Source: Alteromonas portus (GTDB lineage: Bacteria > Pseudomonadota > Gammaproteobacteria > Enterobacterales > Alteromonadaceae). Taken from it: 64,000 nucleotides of DNA. The notes beneath the pieces are model-generated. The model worked only from the letters and a program-made list of their open reading frames with translations, ran no database searches and had not been told where the DNA came from. Position 1 is the first letter of the stretch, and every line of letters starts with the position of its first letter. The position numbers and the translations under genes are program-made. The stretch lies in assembly GCF_005117025.1 (NCBI RefSeq), contig NZ_SWCO01000008.1:186001-250000 (forward strand), read 5' to 3'. This document shows, piece after piece, positions 19,018-27,826 of the stretch.

Positions 19018-20625
19018 ATGTTTAAAATAAAAACAACGCCTACCACCTTTTCTTCACTTAAAGTTTTTACTAGTGGATGGACAAAGCCTGTTATTGCGAC
19101 TCTGCCATTTATTTTTGCTTCTGGCACTGCTAGTGCAGAATTGCTCCCTGCTGAAAAGTTTGATTTAAGCGAATGGAAAATCACGCTGCCAATAGACGAA
19201 GATGGAAATGGAAAAGTCGATGAGATATCGGTAAAAGACATTCAGACTTTCCAACATGAAGATTTTTTCTACATAGATGATGAAGGTAATATGGTTTTTG
19301 CTGCGCCCAATAAGGCATTAACTACACAAAATTCATCTAATACTCGAAGTGAACTTCGACACATGCTCCGCGGTTCAAAAACGCGCATAAAGACCCACTC
19401 CCCCAAAAACAACTTTACTGTTGCCAGTAACCCAATTTCTGACCGTTTTGCACAGGTTGGCGGAAAAATGAACGCAACGCTAAAGGTACAGCATGTGGCA
19501 ACACGAGCTAAATACCCAGATAAAGCGCCTGCTTTTTCAGTAGTTGTTGGTCAAATACACGCCAGCAAGTGGGAAAAGAAAGTGAAAGGGTTTGGTTGGG
19601 GTAATGAACCCCTAAAGATTTATTATAAGAAATGGCCGCAACACGAGACAGGTTCAGTGTTTTGGACGTACGAGCGCAACTTGCCAAAAGATGATAAAAA
19701 CCGTACAGACATTGCCTATCCGGTTTGGGGTAATTTGTGGAAAAACCCAAATGATCCCGGTAGCGAAGGTATTCGACTAAATGAAAGTTTTAGTTATGAA
19801 GTAAATGTTCATGGCGATGTCATGTATTTGAGCTTCACTGCAGAGGGACATGAGACTGTAAACTACGCTATCAACTTAGCTAATGGGGTAAATGCGTATG
19901 GTGAGTTAGACCAGTATGATCACCCATATGGCTACACACTAGACTGGAATTACTTTAAAGCCGGAGCTTACAACCAGTGTAGTACAAAAGATGATGACGG
20001 TTTTTGGTATGCAGCCTGTATGGGCACGGGAAATTGGGAAGAAGACAAGAAAAATGGAGACTACGTCCAAGTTGCATTTTCAGAACTTAAAGTAGGTGAA
20101 AGCAGCGAACCTTCAGAGGCGTTCAAAGCTCATCTAATATCAGAAAGACCACCTGAGAAAACGAATGAAGTAAAAATTGGCGCGACGCTTAATAAGAAAG
20201 AAGCTATGGCCATTGCGCAAATTCCGGCGTCTGCACTTGCTGCGCTACAACAGGTAGCACCTGACTTTGTCGCACTCGAAGTCGAAAAAGAATATAAGCA
20301 CGATCACGTGTACCTTGATGTTGAGGGTAAAGATGCAAACGGCAACGAGATTGAATTCGATATGTTGCAGGACGGCGATTTATGGAAAATTGTTGAAATT
20401 CAGCGTGATTTAAATATGGAAGATTTGCCTTCAGCGGTACACACGCTTATTCAGGGCCAAGAAAAGTACGAGAATATAAAGCGTATTATCGAAAGTAAGC
20501 AATTTGGAACTGATGTCACTATCTATGAGTTCTACTTTGTCTTTGATGATGGCACCGAATCTCGAAAAGAGATTAAATCTGAAAATGACGAAGTGGTACT
20601 TCTAAGCGAAGAATGGAAACATTAA
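19018..20625 (+). CDS. Secreted polysaccharide lyase family 7 protein (alginate lyase-like) with C-terminal PepSY-like domain
   Basis: PL7 enzymes cut alginate by beta-elimination. The 535-residue protein has a signal peptide with likely cleavage after ASA at about residue 40. The PL7 domain (about 45-360) shows all three family blocks: RSELR at 110-114, QIH at 179-181, and YFKAGAYNQ at 312-320, which hold the catalytic and substrate-binding residues. Residues about 390-535 form a second acidic module with two similar halves resembling PepSY-like repeats; I do not know its role here. PL7 proteins more often carry carbohydrate-binding modules, so this arrangement is unusual. AAGAGG precedes the ATG. 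No other alginate genes are in view. Confidence 0.88.
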   Translation: MFKIKTTPTTFSSLKVFTSGWTKPVIATLPFIFASGTASAELLPAEKFDLSEWKITLPIDEDGNGKVDEISVKDIQTFQHEDFFYIDDEGNMVFAAPNKALTTQNSSNTRSELRHMLRGSKTRIKTHSPKNNFTVASNPISDRFAQVGGKMNATLKVQHVATRAKYPDKAPAFSVVVGQIHASKWEKKVKGFGWGNEPLKIYYKKWPQHETGSVFWTYERNLPKDDKNRTDIAYPVWGNLWKNPNDPGSEGIRLNESFSYEVNVHGDVMYLSFTAEGHETVNYAINLANGVNAYGELDQYDHPYGYTLDWNYFKAGAYNQCSTKDDDGFWYAACMGTGNWEEDKKNGDYVQVAFSELKVGESSEPSEAFKAHLISERPPEKTNEVKIGATLNKKEAMAIAQIPASALAALQQVAPDFVALEVEKEYKHDHVYLDVEGKDANGNEIEFDMLQDGDLWKIVEIQRDLNMEDLPSAVHTLIQGQEKYENIKRIIESKQFGTDVTIYEFYFVFDDGTESRKEIKSENDEVVLLSEEWKH

Positions 20626-20656
20626 TTTCGACAGTTATTAATTTCGAGTACATTTG

Positions 20657-20682
20657 AAAAAGGGGCGTTCGCCCCTTTTTTT
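20657..20682. terminator. Bidirectional terminator between lyase and BON genes
   Basis: The stem AAAAAGGGGC/GCCCCTTTTT with a GTTC loop gives T-runs on both strands. It lies between the convergent genes at 19018-20625 and 20703-21302. Confidence 0.9.
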
Positions 20683-20702
20683 AAATATGGTGGAAAGAAC
20701 CG

Positions 20703-21302
20703 TTAGTTCATTGCAGTTTCAGTAACTACACGAAGGTTACTTTCAACGTCTTTCACATCTGACGCATTCTTTGCAATTTCTACGGCAAGATCATGCTCAG
20801 CGTCAGAATCAACTTCACCTGTTAGCGTTACGACACCGTTTTCTACGTCGACGTCAATATCAAAGCCTGAAATATCGGTGTCCATTAAAAGGCGCGTTTT
20901 AATAACTGTAGCAATCTTAGCGTCGGTAAGTTCGCTTGTGCCTTCGTCAGCGGCGTCTTCCATGTCATCTGACATACCGTCATGCATATCTTTGTCAGAT
21001 ACAACAGTCAACTTGTTATCAACCGACATTACACCGTCGATATTAGCAATTAGCTCTTCTGCTAGTTTTTTGTCTACAGAGTTTTCTACTTTACCTGTAA
21101 GAACAACATTACCGTCTTTGACGTCAGTGTTAATGTCGAATGAATCGAGGTTGCCATTGAACAATAGCGTTGCTTCTGCTTTACCGTCAATCCATGCATC
21201 TTTGGCACCTTTCTCCCACTTGTTGTCAGTGTCCATGTCACCCGCATAGGCAGCGGTAGTCAAAGTTGTAGCAACAATCATAGAAATAAGTGAACGTTTC
21301 AT
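20703..21302 (-). CDS. Exported protein with two BON domains (OsmY-like)
   Basis: The 199-residue protein has a signal peptide (cleavage near AYA-GD at about 20-21) and two BON domains, at about 41-101 and 130-194. Each has the repeated pattern FDINTDVKDGNVVLTGKV / FDIDVDVENGVVTLTGEV. The linker between them is very acidic and Met-rich. BON proteins such as OsmY are periplasmic stress proteins thought to bind phospholipid surfaces, so a periplasmic role in osmotic or envelope stress is likely. AAAGGAG precedes the ATG. It is monocistronic. Confidence 0.87.
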   Translation of the reverse strand: MKRSLISMIVATTLTTAAYAGDMDTDNKWEKGAKDAWIDGKAEATLLFNGNLDSFDINTDVKDGNVVLTGKVENSVDKKLAEELIANIDGVMSVDNKLTVVSDKDMHDGMSDDMEDAADEGTSELTDAKIATVIKTRLLMDTDISGFDIDVDVENGVVTLTGEVDSDAEHDLAVEIAKNASDVKDVESNLRVVTETAMN

Positions 21303-21698
21303 AACATTTCTCCTTTGTCGAAACTCACTGTGAACGATGCCAAAACCCTGCCAATAACGTATACTATTGATTTAAATGAAAAATACCATAATCACTTCAT
21401 GCATTAACGTTTGTTGTTTTGAAATCTTTGCGTTTATCCGAGAATTTTTTACTTAATTTTCACGAAACTAAAAGTTGCCTCATTTCAATACAAATGACCA
21501 ATTGTTGTTTTAAGACATAGATTCTTTTTTGTTCTTGACCGCCACTTGGGAATACTTGGCGCAAGTTAAACTTAATTTAAAATGCTGCCGTAACTATAAC
21601 GAATCTTTTCACTTTGCCGGCCGTTACATCATTCTTCGATTTGTTACCGCTTGAGGCAAAACTCTGTTTTAGTTATAAAATTCAAGGACCAAACAGAC
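21303..21698. other. Intergenic region between divergent BON and EEP genes
   Basis: About 400 bp of AT-rich sequence should hold both promoters. The only dyad I see is a short CGCCA...TGGCG repeat near 21540-21561. I find no ORF or RNA gene worth reporting. Confidence 0.5.
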
Positions 21699-22685
21699 AT
21701 GGACACTGCACTTACTGCCGTTTCAGTCTTATTTATCGCACTAAGTTGGGCCCCATTGCTGCCTTCTTCTCATTGGTTAGTAAGAGTGTGGGAATTTCCA
21801 CGCTTACAGATAGCAGCGATCATTTCACTATTGCTTGCAGGGCATGCTTTCAACGCCACCTATTACGCACAGTTTAATATCCTCACAATGGTTATTATTG
21901 CTGGTTTAACGGTAAGCCTTATCTATCAAATAGTTTGGATTATTCCCTATACTCCTTTATACAAGCGAGAAGTTAAACGGGTTGATACGGAAAGTTCGTG
22001 CCAAAAACTAAGCGTCTTATCAAGTAACGTATATATGCCAAATAACGACTTTCGTAAGCTCATATCACACGTACGCAATAAGCAGCCCGATTTCCTCGTA
22101 ACACTGGAATCAAATGAAAAATGGCAAAAAGGTATTAGCGAAATAGAGTCAGATTATCCTTATCGCAAATTTTGCCCGTTGGAAAACCTCTATGGCATGC
22201 ATCTCTACAGTAAAATTCCTTTCGAAGAGGTCTCTTTGCGATTTTTAATTGAAGATGATGTTCCATCTATGCGAGTGAAAATTAAACTTAATGAACGAGA
22301 TATCACACTGTATTTTCTTCACCCAAAACCTCCAAGCCCAACAGAAAATACTTACGCAAAGCCTAGAGATGTTGAGCTAACCTTGGTTGGGGAAGAAATT
22401 GCGAAAACAGAAGGGCCTATTGTTGTAGCGGGTGATTTAAATGATGTAGCCTGGTCTCCCACTACCAGGAAATTTAAGAAAATAAGCGGATTGTTAGATC
22501 CACGAGAAGGACGAGGCTTTTTCAATACGTTCCATGCGAAATATCCGCTTGTGAAATGGCCATTAGACCATGTATTTCATTCTGAACATTTTGCATTAGT
22601 AAATATAGAGAAACTAGAGGGTGTTGGTTCTGACCACTACCCTCTTTACACCGAACTGGCGCTAACTAATCATGATGGTAAATGA
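21699..22685 (+). CDS. Membrane-anchored endonuclease/exonuclease/phosphatase-family protein
   Basis: The 328-residue protein has three N-terminal hydrophobic helices (about 5-85), then an EEP-fold domain (about 105-325). The fold's motifs are LSSNVYMPNN (first metal strand), FLVTLESNEKW (catalytic Glu), VVAGDLNDVAWSP (GDLN), LDHVFHSEHF and GVGSDHYPLY (SDHxP). The family cleaves phosphodiesters, including nucleic acids and sphingolipids; the substrate here is unknown. The catalytic domain probably faces the periplasm. The start is the ATG at 21699, preceded by AAGGA. The stop is 15 bp from the stop of the convergent gene. Confidence 0.85.
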   Translation: MDTALTAVSVLFIALSWAPLLPSSHWLVRVWEFPRLQIAAIISLLLAGHAFNATYYAQFNILTMVIIAGLTVSLIYQIVWIIPYTPLYKREVKRVDTESSCQKLSVLSSNVYMPNNDFRKLISHVRNKQPDFLVTLESNEKWQKGISEIESDYPYRKFCPLENLYGMHLYSKIPFEEVSLRFLIEDDVPSMRVKIKLNERDITLYFLHPKPPSPTENTYAKPRDVELTLVGEEIAKTEGPIVVAGDLNDVAWSPTTRKFKKISGLLDPREGRGFFNTFHAKYPLVKWPLDHVFHSEHFALVNIEKLEGVGSDHYPLYTELALTNHDGK

Positions 22686-22700
22686 TAATTGGTGACTTTT

Positions 22701-23249
22701 TTAGCGAGAGCCGCGATGTTTTACGCACCACATCAGGCTCTCGCAAGCCTCTTCACGCTTTTTGAAATGCGCCAATCCTATCAGACTATCTTCTCTAGGC
22801 CACACTGCTTGGCTAAGCATTTCTTGGTCTTTAGCTGAAAGTTGGTCAACATCTAGAACGATTTCAATAGCTTTTTTATTAGGCTTTATTAGCGTTGGTT
22901 TCGCTTCTTTGACCAAGGCAGAATTTACACAAATATATTCCCGTTTGACTGGATCACGCACCACACCGATATAGTCTTCGTCGCATATAATAGCTGGCCA
23001 GCCTTCAGTTATTCTGCTTTGTCCGAACATAATGAGCGTAAAAGCAACGAGGACAAATAGCGTTAAACCGATAAACTGCGCGCTGAGATCGGGTGCTACA
23101 CTTACGATCACACCAACAACAGCCGCAAAAAATATCCAGCCACCAAACACTCTGCGCATCGCATTCGGCGAGATACCGGATATAACATCAACCACTTTCA
23201 ATGATTGTTTGTCATAGTTTCGAATTATTACAGACGATTGTGATTCCAC
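22701..23249 (-). CDS. Inner-membrane protein with two helices, unknown function
   Basis: I do not recognise the family. The 182-residue product has a short cytoplasmic N-terminus, two transmembrane helices at about 36-54 and 58-76, then a soluble domain of about 100 residues. That domain has alternating strands (GWPAIICDEDYIGVV, AIEIVLDVDQL) like a small PH-like fold. The start is a GTG at 23249; the AAAGG in front sits very close, so the true start may differ. The gene is convergent with the EEP gene. It may be part of the same envelope neighbourhood, but nothing assigns it a role. Confidence 0.7.
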   Translation of the reverse strand: MESQSSVIIRNYDKQSLKVVDVISGISPNAMRRVFGGWIFFAAVVGVIVSVAPDLSAQFIGLTLFVLVAFTLIMFGQSRITEGWPAIICDEDYIGVVRDPVKREYICVNSALVKEAKPTLIKPNKKAIEIVLDVDQLSAKDQEMLSQAVWPREDSLIGLAHFKKREEACESLMWCVKHRGSR

Positions 23250-23548
23250 AGCCTTTGCCCACCAAAGAAAAAATACGAGATACAGAAATTAATACGTTAC
23301 AAGTAAGGCTGAAGATTTTACCTACACTCAAGTTGAGTGGTTCTTCATTTTGAAGAAAGTTTTACTCGAAAAAAAACGTGTTAAATAACAATTGCAGGAA
23401 TATTTAAACTATTGAATTGTATTGTTTAACCTACTGAGCAAGCATATCAAAATATGTGACGGGGGCAAAGCTATTACGCGGTAAATGCACGGCAAAATAA
23501 GACGCTAAATTCGTCAAATTTCACCGTGTTTTTTTAAACAGTTCAGAA

Positions 23549-23785
23549 TTATCTTTGTGGCGGATGCTCTGGCATAGCAACAAGGGTATCATCTTTTAGT
23601 GTGCAAGTACCTTCCACGGTTTCGCCTCTTGGAGTTTCAAAAGACACTGTGTCACCTTCGGCTTTTCCATCACACGCTTCTATTGCCTCTGGTGGTGGCT
23701 GTCTTGGGTGCTCTCTATCGCCTTTAGCGAAGCATCCCGCTGTACTTAAGCTCAGTAGACCAATTAAAATTGCCGTCTTATTCAT
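23549..23785 (-). CDS. Small lipoprotein with C-x20-GTC motif
   Basis: The product is 78 residues. Residues 1-20 are a lipoprotein signal with lipobox STAGC. A Pro-rich linker (REHPRQPPPEA) follows, then a small domain of the form EACDGKAEGD...VEGTCTLKDDTLV. Two Cys spaced by 22 residues could form a disulphide. The same 37-residue pattern, with identical spacing, recurs in the exported protein at 27274-27570. The start is the ATG at 23785 with GGAG upstream; a longer frame to 23887 would drop the signal into the interior. It is divergent from the histidine kinase gene, which suggests a linked role in sensing. Confidence 0.78.
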   Translation of the reverse strand: MNKTAILIGLLSLSTAGCFAKGDREHPRQPPPEAIEACDGKAEGDTVSFETPRGETVEGTCTLKDDTLVAMPEHPPQR

Positions 23786-24003
23786 ATCACTTCTACTCCT
23801 TCTCAATAGATTAGAAAACTGGGTGGAACATGTATGGCAGTCGCTTATGCTATTACCGCAACGCACTGCGTACCCTAGAACTTGCATAATAAAGTGAGAA
23901 TGTGCAGAAACAGTGCAAAATGTCAGTATTATCCGATGATTTGCGGGTCTCCCATCCTTTAGAATATTGTAGTGTAGTGTTATACATCGCTATACTCGAA
24001 AAT

Positions 24004-25428
24004 ATGAAGCTATCTCATAAACTTACTATTACTTTACTCGCTTTCTCTTGCATGTCTTTGATGCTTGCGCTTGCTACTGCGCGTTGGAGCTTTGAACAAG
24101 GCTTTAACAAGTTTATTATCGCGCAGGAAAAAGAACGGCTGACTCAGCTAGCAGACATGCTCGCGTTAGAATACGCAATTAATGATAAAAGCTGGCAGGG
24201 TATTTCACCCTATACATTTTCTATTCAAGACAATCGACCGCCACCTCGAGGTCCAAGGCTTCGAGCCACAAGCCAGCGCCCCCCAGAGCGACACTTATAT
24301 CGCCCACCCAATAATGAAGAACAACACATAGGGCCCCCTACTACACTTCTTGATTTGCAAGGTAATGTAATCGCAGGCAGTCTGCCCGATACCTTTAATC
24401 GCGACGAGGATATTCAAGTTACGGTCCCCATAAAAGACGCAAGCGGAAACATAGGTGTGTTAGAAAGTTACCTGCCGCCCTCACCTAGTTCTGCAATGGC
24501 GCAGGAATTTATGCGACAACAACGCGCGTCGTTTATTGCTATCGGCGCAGTAGCCCTTTTTGTTTCGTTGATAATTGCCATTATCATTGTGCCCAAGATG
24601 CTATCGCCGTTTAAGGAAATCTTGAAGGCTGTTGAACAACTTACAAAACGAAAGTACAGCATGAAGTTCAATCAGCTTCCTAACGACGAGTTTGGGGTGC
24701 TAATGAAAGACATTAACGCCCTTGCCATTGCCCTTCAAAAGCACGAGGCAACGCAGAAGCAATGGCTAGCAGATATTTCCCATGAATTGCGTACCCCGCT
24801 ATCAATCCTTGCGGGTGAAATGGAGTTAGTCGAGGCTGGTGTTAGAAAATTCGACCACGCGCAACTCGCTTCTTTTCAAGATGAAGTGGCGCGTTTAACG
24901 CGTTTAGTAAATGACTTATATCAGTTATCCCTCTCCGATGTTGGGGGCATGCACTACGATTTCAGTATTATGAATATCGACGAGTTGATAAAAGACGTTT
25001 TAGCGCAGTTTAATCTCGCTTTTGAGGCAAAACCTATTTCCGTTAGTACATATATTCCTAGCAATGTGAGGATAAATGCTGATGCACAGCGTTTGCACCA
25101 AGTATTCTCAAATATCTTTAGCAATAGTATTGAATATACTGATGCACCGGGACAACTTAGGATCACATTAGTTGACGATGGGAAAAAGGTAGCAATAGAT
25201 ATAGAAGACAGCGCACCAGGCGTATCGACCGGTAACGAAAAACATGTTTTCGATCCTCTCTATCGCGAAGACTCGTCACGAAAAAGACGGGCTGAAGGCG
25301 CAGGGCTTGGCTTATCAATATGTCAATCTATCATCCACGCTCACAAAGGTACGATAGATGCCTCGCGATCAGAGCTCGGTGGGATTAAAATAACGATCAA
25401 CCTACCTTTAACGGGAGATGGAAGTTAA
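24004..25428 (+). CDS. Sensor histidine kinase, BaeS/CpxA-like
   Basis: The 474-residue kinase has one helix at about 7-26, a periplasmic sensor of about 150 residues, a second helix at 176-197, HAMP (198-250), HisKA with His260 in ADISHELRTPLS, and an ATPase domain ending in GAGLGLSICQS. The sensor holds a striking Pro/Arg/His-rich insert (about 78-112) that resembles the Pro-rich linker of the divergent lipoprotein. The start is set at the ATG at 24004 (MKLSHKL), typical of BaeS-like kinases, although an upstream ATG at 23902 is in frame. Its stop shares a base with the response regulator start (TAATG), so the two are coupled. Confidence 0.92.
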   Translation: MKLSHKLTITLLAFSCMSLMLALATARWSFEQGFNKFIIAQEKERLTQLADMLALEYAINDKSWQGISPYTFSIQDNRPPPRGPRLRATSQRPPERHLYRPPNNEEQHIGPPTTLLDLQGNVIAGSLPDTFNRDEDIQVTVPIKDASGNIGVLESYLPPSPSSAMAQEFMRQQRASFIAIGAVALFVSLIIAIIIVPKMLSPFKEILKAVEQLTKRKYSMKFNQLPNDEFGVLMKDINALAIALQKHEATQKQWLADISHELRTPLSILAGEMELVEAGVRKFDHAQLASFQDEVARLTRLVNDLYQLSLSDVGGMHYDFSIMNIDELIKDVLAQFNLAFEAKPISVSTYIPSNVRINADAQRLHQVFSNIFSNSIEYTDAPGQLRITLVDDGKKVAIDIEDSAPGVSTGNEKHVFDPLYREDSSRKRRAEGAGLGLSICQSIIHAHKGTIDASRSELGGIKITINLPLTGDGS

Positions 25429-26120
25429 TGTCTACTCACTGCCCTGTATTAATTGTTGAAGACGAAGAAAAAATTGCCCAAATATTAGTGGATTTTTTCA
25501 CTTTAGAAGGGTTCACTACAGAGGTCCTCCATAGTGGTGAACATGTTATTTCTACTATTGAATCGCACGTTTACAGCGCGGTCATATTAGACCGTATGCT
25601 TCCGGTAGTAGATGGTCTAACACTGTGTAAGCAAATAAGGCAATTTTCTACCATCCCGATTTTGATGTTAACCGCCCGAGTCGATGAGATAGACCGACTG
25701 ATTGGTCTAGGCGCGGGTGCCGATGACTATATTTGTAAACCATTTTCACCTCGTGAGGTGGTAGCGCGGGTGCAGGCCATTTTAAGAAGAGCGCAATCAC
25801 AAAATATAGTTTCAGAAACAACTCAAAGAAAATTAGCATATAAAGACATCGTCCTCGATTTAGACAGCTATGTCTGCGAGCGAAAAAACCAAACGATTGA
25901 GTTAACACCTGTTGAATTCAGGTTGCTTAAAGCCTTTATTGAAAAGCCAGGTCATGTGTTCTCAAGAGAACAGCTTATGGACAAAGGATATGTTGACGGC
26001 CGCATAGTGAGCAATCGAACCATTGATAGTCATATGAAAAACTTACGCCACAAGCTAATGCAAAATGACCATATCTCACCGCTTCAGGCTGTATACGGTA
26101 TAGGCTACAAACTGTGTTAG
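25428..26120 (+). CDS. OmpR-family response regulator
   Basis: The 230-residue protein has a receiver domain with the acidic pair EDEE at 11-14, phospho-acceptor Asp55 in VILDRMLP and Lys in YICKPFSP. A winged-helix domain follows (about 130-228, with LTPVEFRLLKAF and SNRTIDSHMKNLRHKL). It is translationally coupled to the kinase. The gene downstream (YHYH protein) has a 7-bp dyad just before its start, a possible target. BaeR/CpxR-type roles in envelope stress are a reasonable guess. Confidence 0.93.
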   Translation: MSTHCPVLIVEDEEKIAQILVDFFTLEGFTTEVLHSGEHVISTIESHVYSAVILDRMLPVVDGLTLCKQIRQFSTIPILMLTARVDEIDRLIGLGAGADDYICKPFSPREVVARVQAILRRAQSQNIVSETTQRKLAYKDIVLDLDSYVCERKNQTIELTPVEFRLLKAFIEKPGHVFSREQLMDKGYVDGRIVSNRTIDSHMKNLRHKLMQNDHISPLQAVYGIGYKLC

Positions 26121-26185
26121 CTTAAACTTCTCTTTTTATGTGGTGAACCTGCAAATTTTCTGCACATTTCCCTCTTATTATAAAA

Positions 26186-26213
26186 GCTCTTAACCTAATC
26201 TTTGTCTAAGAGC
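26186..26213 (+). promoter_or_regulatory. Dyad covering the ribosome-binding site of the YHYH gene
   Basis: GCTCTTA and TAAGAGC form a perfect 7-bp inverted repeat with a 14-base spacer. The right arm contains AAGAG, the only Shine-Dalgarno candidate for the ATG at 26221. As RNA this hairpin would hide the site; as DNA it could be a response-regulator site. Confidence 0.5.
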
Positions 26214-26220
26214 CTATTTT

Positions 26221-27240
26221 ATGCAGTCAGATAACCCGCGCTTTTCTGTTCACTTATGTTTTTACATTATTTGCGCTATTGGAATAAGTGCATGTTCAGG
26301 CGGAGATTCAGAAGACAACGCTACATCACTGTCTGACGATACATCTTCCAGCGAAACTGTCGACAATGAGGCAATACAGACAAGTCTAGACCCAGACTTA
26401 TTCCTTGCTGCAGGCCTTGCTGAAAGCATAACCACTACCGCATGTACGCTTACTGACGGTACGCAAACCGAGTGCTTTAAAGTGGTAATTAATGGAGCAC
26501 CGGCAAATGCCGACATTGGGCCATTTTGCCCTCGCAACATTACCGACGATGCTACGCAAGGTGGCGTATGGTTTGATGGAAGCGGAGAACTTTATCAAGT
26601 CGACGGAAGCTTTATTCTAAGCCTTCCTGATTTGTATGGCAGTGACTGGCAACTCTATGATGAAGCAACCGGAGAAGTATTTGTTACGGATTCGCAGATT
26701 GCATGTGAAGCTGCCGCCCGTCCAGATGTCGACCCAGAATATCAAAATCACTGCGTCGAATGTTCCATTGACTATTATGACGGTGGGGTTACTCAAACAC
26801 TACTTATTCCTGTTGAACCCGTTGCGCTTGCAAATCCAAATTCGTTATCAGCAGATTTGGGGGTATCGCTCAATGGCGTAGTGATTGCTGGCCCTGCCCC
26901 CGTAAACGCTATTTTAAGTGCAAATACCATAGCCGCTTTCGATGACTGTGGCGGGCACGTTAACCCAGCAGAAGGATACCACTATCACGCGGCGCTAGGC
27001 TGCAGTGACGTAATATCCTCACTAGACGGTCACGCGAATATATTAGGTTACGCGTTGGATGGATATGGTATTTACGCCATGCTAAATAGTGAAGGCGAAG
27101 AAGATTTTGACCTCGATGAATGCCGAGGTCATAGCGATGAAACCCGTGGCTATCACTACCATGCAGCAAGTGCTGCAGAAAATATGTTTATTGGGTGCTT
27201 CAAAGGGGCTCAGGGAAGTATTACTGTCGGAAGTAACTAG
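26221..27240 (+). CDS. YHYH-domain lipoprotein
   Basis: The 339-residue protein has a lipoprotein signal with lipobox ISAC near residue 21, followed by a Ser/Asp-rich linker. The C-terminal half is a YHYH domain, with the name-giving motif twice: EGYHYHAALGC and RGYHYHAASAAEN. Conserved GHVNP, LDGYGIYAML and DLDECRGH surround it. Paired His and several Cys suggest metal binding, but the activity of the family is not established. It follows the response regulator by 100 bp and precedes a small His-rich exported protein, so all five genes from 23549 probably work together. Confidence 0.85.
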   Translation: MQSDNPRFSVHLCFYIICAIGISACSGGDSEDNATSLSDDTSSSETVDNEAIQTSLDPDLFLAAGLAESITTTACTLTDGTQTECFKVVINGAPANADIGPFCPRNITDDATQGGVWFDGSGELYQVDGSFILSLPDLYGSDWQLYDEATGEVFVTDSQIACEAAARPDVDPEYQNHCVECSIDYYDGGVTQTLLIPVEPVALANPNSLSADLGVSLNGVVIAGPAPVNAILSANTIAAFDDCGGHVNPAEGYHYHAALGCSDVISSLDGHANILGYALDGYGIYAMLNSEGEEDFDLDECRGHSDETRGYHYHAASAAENMFIGCFKGAQGSITVGSN

Positions 27241-27273
27241 CTAAGCTGAGCACTTATATAAAAAGGGGTATTC

Positions 27274-27570
27274 ATGAAAATAGATCTAACACGCTTAGCA
27301 GTAGTTAGCTTATCGCTATGTTTTACATCGCTCAGCTTTGCGCATAGCGGGCACGTACACAAAGCACCGCTAATTGCCTGCCAATCATTGAGTAAAGGTG
27401 AGTCATGTCGCTACATGGTTGGCAAAGATAAAGTATATAAAGGCACCTGTCAGCTGTTCGAAGAAACACTGATGTGCGTTAGAAATCAGCCCATTGAATA
27501 CCTGACGCCACTTTCTGATCCCAAACTCGCTAGTGTTAAAGATAATGAAAGCATAACCCTTCAAAAATAA
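27274..27570 (+). CDS. Small exported protein with His-rich start and C-x20-GTC motif
   Basis: The 98-residue protein has a signal peptide with cleavage near SFA-HS. The mature N-terminus is His-rich (HSGHVHKAP), as in metal-binding exported proteins. A domain ACQSLSKGES...YKGTCQLFEETLM follows. It aligns without gaps to the lipoprotein at 23549-23785: Cys, 20 residues, GTC, then x-L-x-[DE]-[DE]-T-L. AAGGGG precedes the ATG, 33 bp after the YHYH gene, so it is probably in its operon. I do not know the function. Confidence 0.78.
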   Translation: MKIDLTRLAVVSLSLCFTSLSFAHSGHVHKAPLIACQSLSKGESCRYMVGKDKVYKGTCQLFEETLMCVRNQPIEYLTPLSDPKLASVKDNESITLQK

Positions 27571-27826
27571 TGAAGACAATAGGTTTTAAAGTTCACTTCA
27601 CTTATGAATGCTCTTAGTCTTACCGTTTGTAAAATTTTCTCTTCCTTTGCATCTCTTGCGCGCATTTAGGCCAAACCTGTATCAAACCCACGCCAAAAAC
27701 CCATAAAAAAACATATAAATCAGCACCTTAAAAACCAGGAACACTCTTTGCTTTATACGAAAGTATAGTGTGCAAAGTGCACGGTTAAGCCAAAGGCATC
27801 AAATAGGTCAGCAAAGGAGGTTGAGT

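Noticed and set aside
22704-22744. Terminator between the convergent EEP gene and the membrane-protein gene
   Set aside because: A 9-bp stem GCGAGAGCC/GGCTCTCGC exists but lies inside the end of the membrane-protein gene and has no T-run after it on either strand.
23488-23536. Terminator-like hairpin CACGG...CCGTG with a T-run on the plus strand
   Set aside because: No plus-strand gene ends before it and the stem has mismatches and a loop of about 30 bases.
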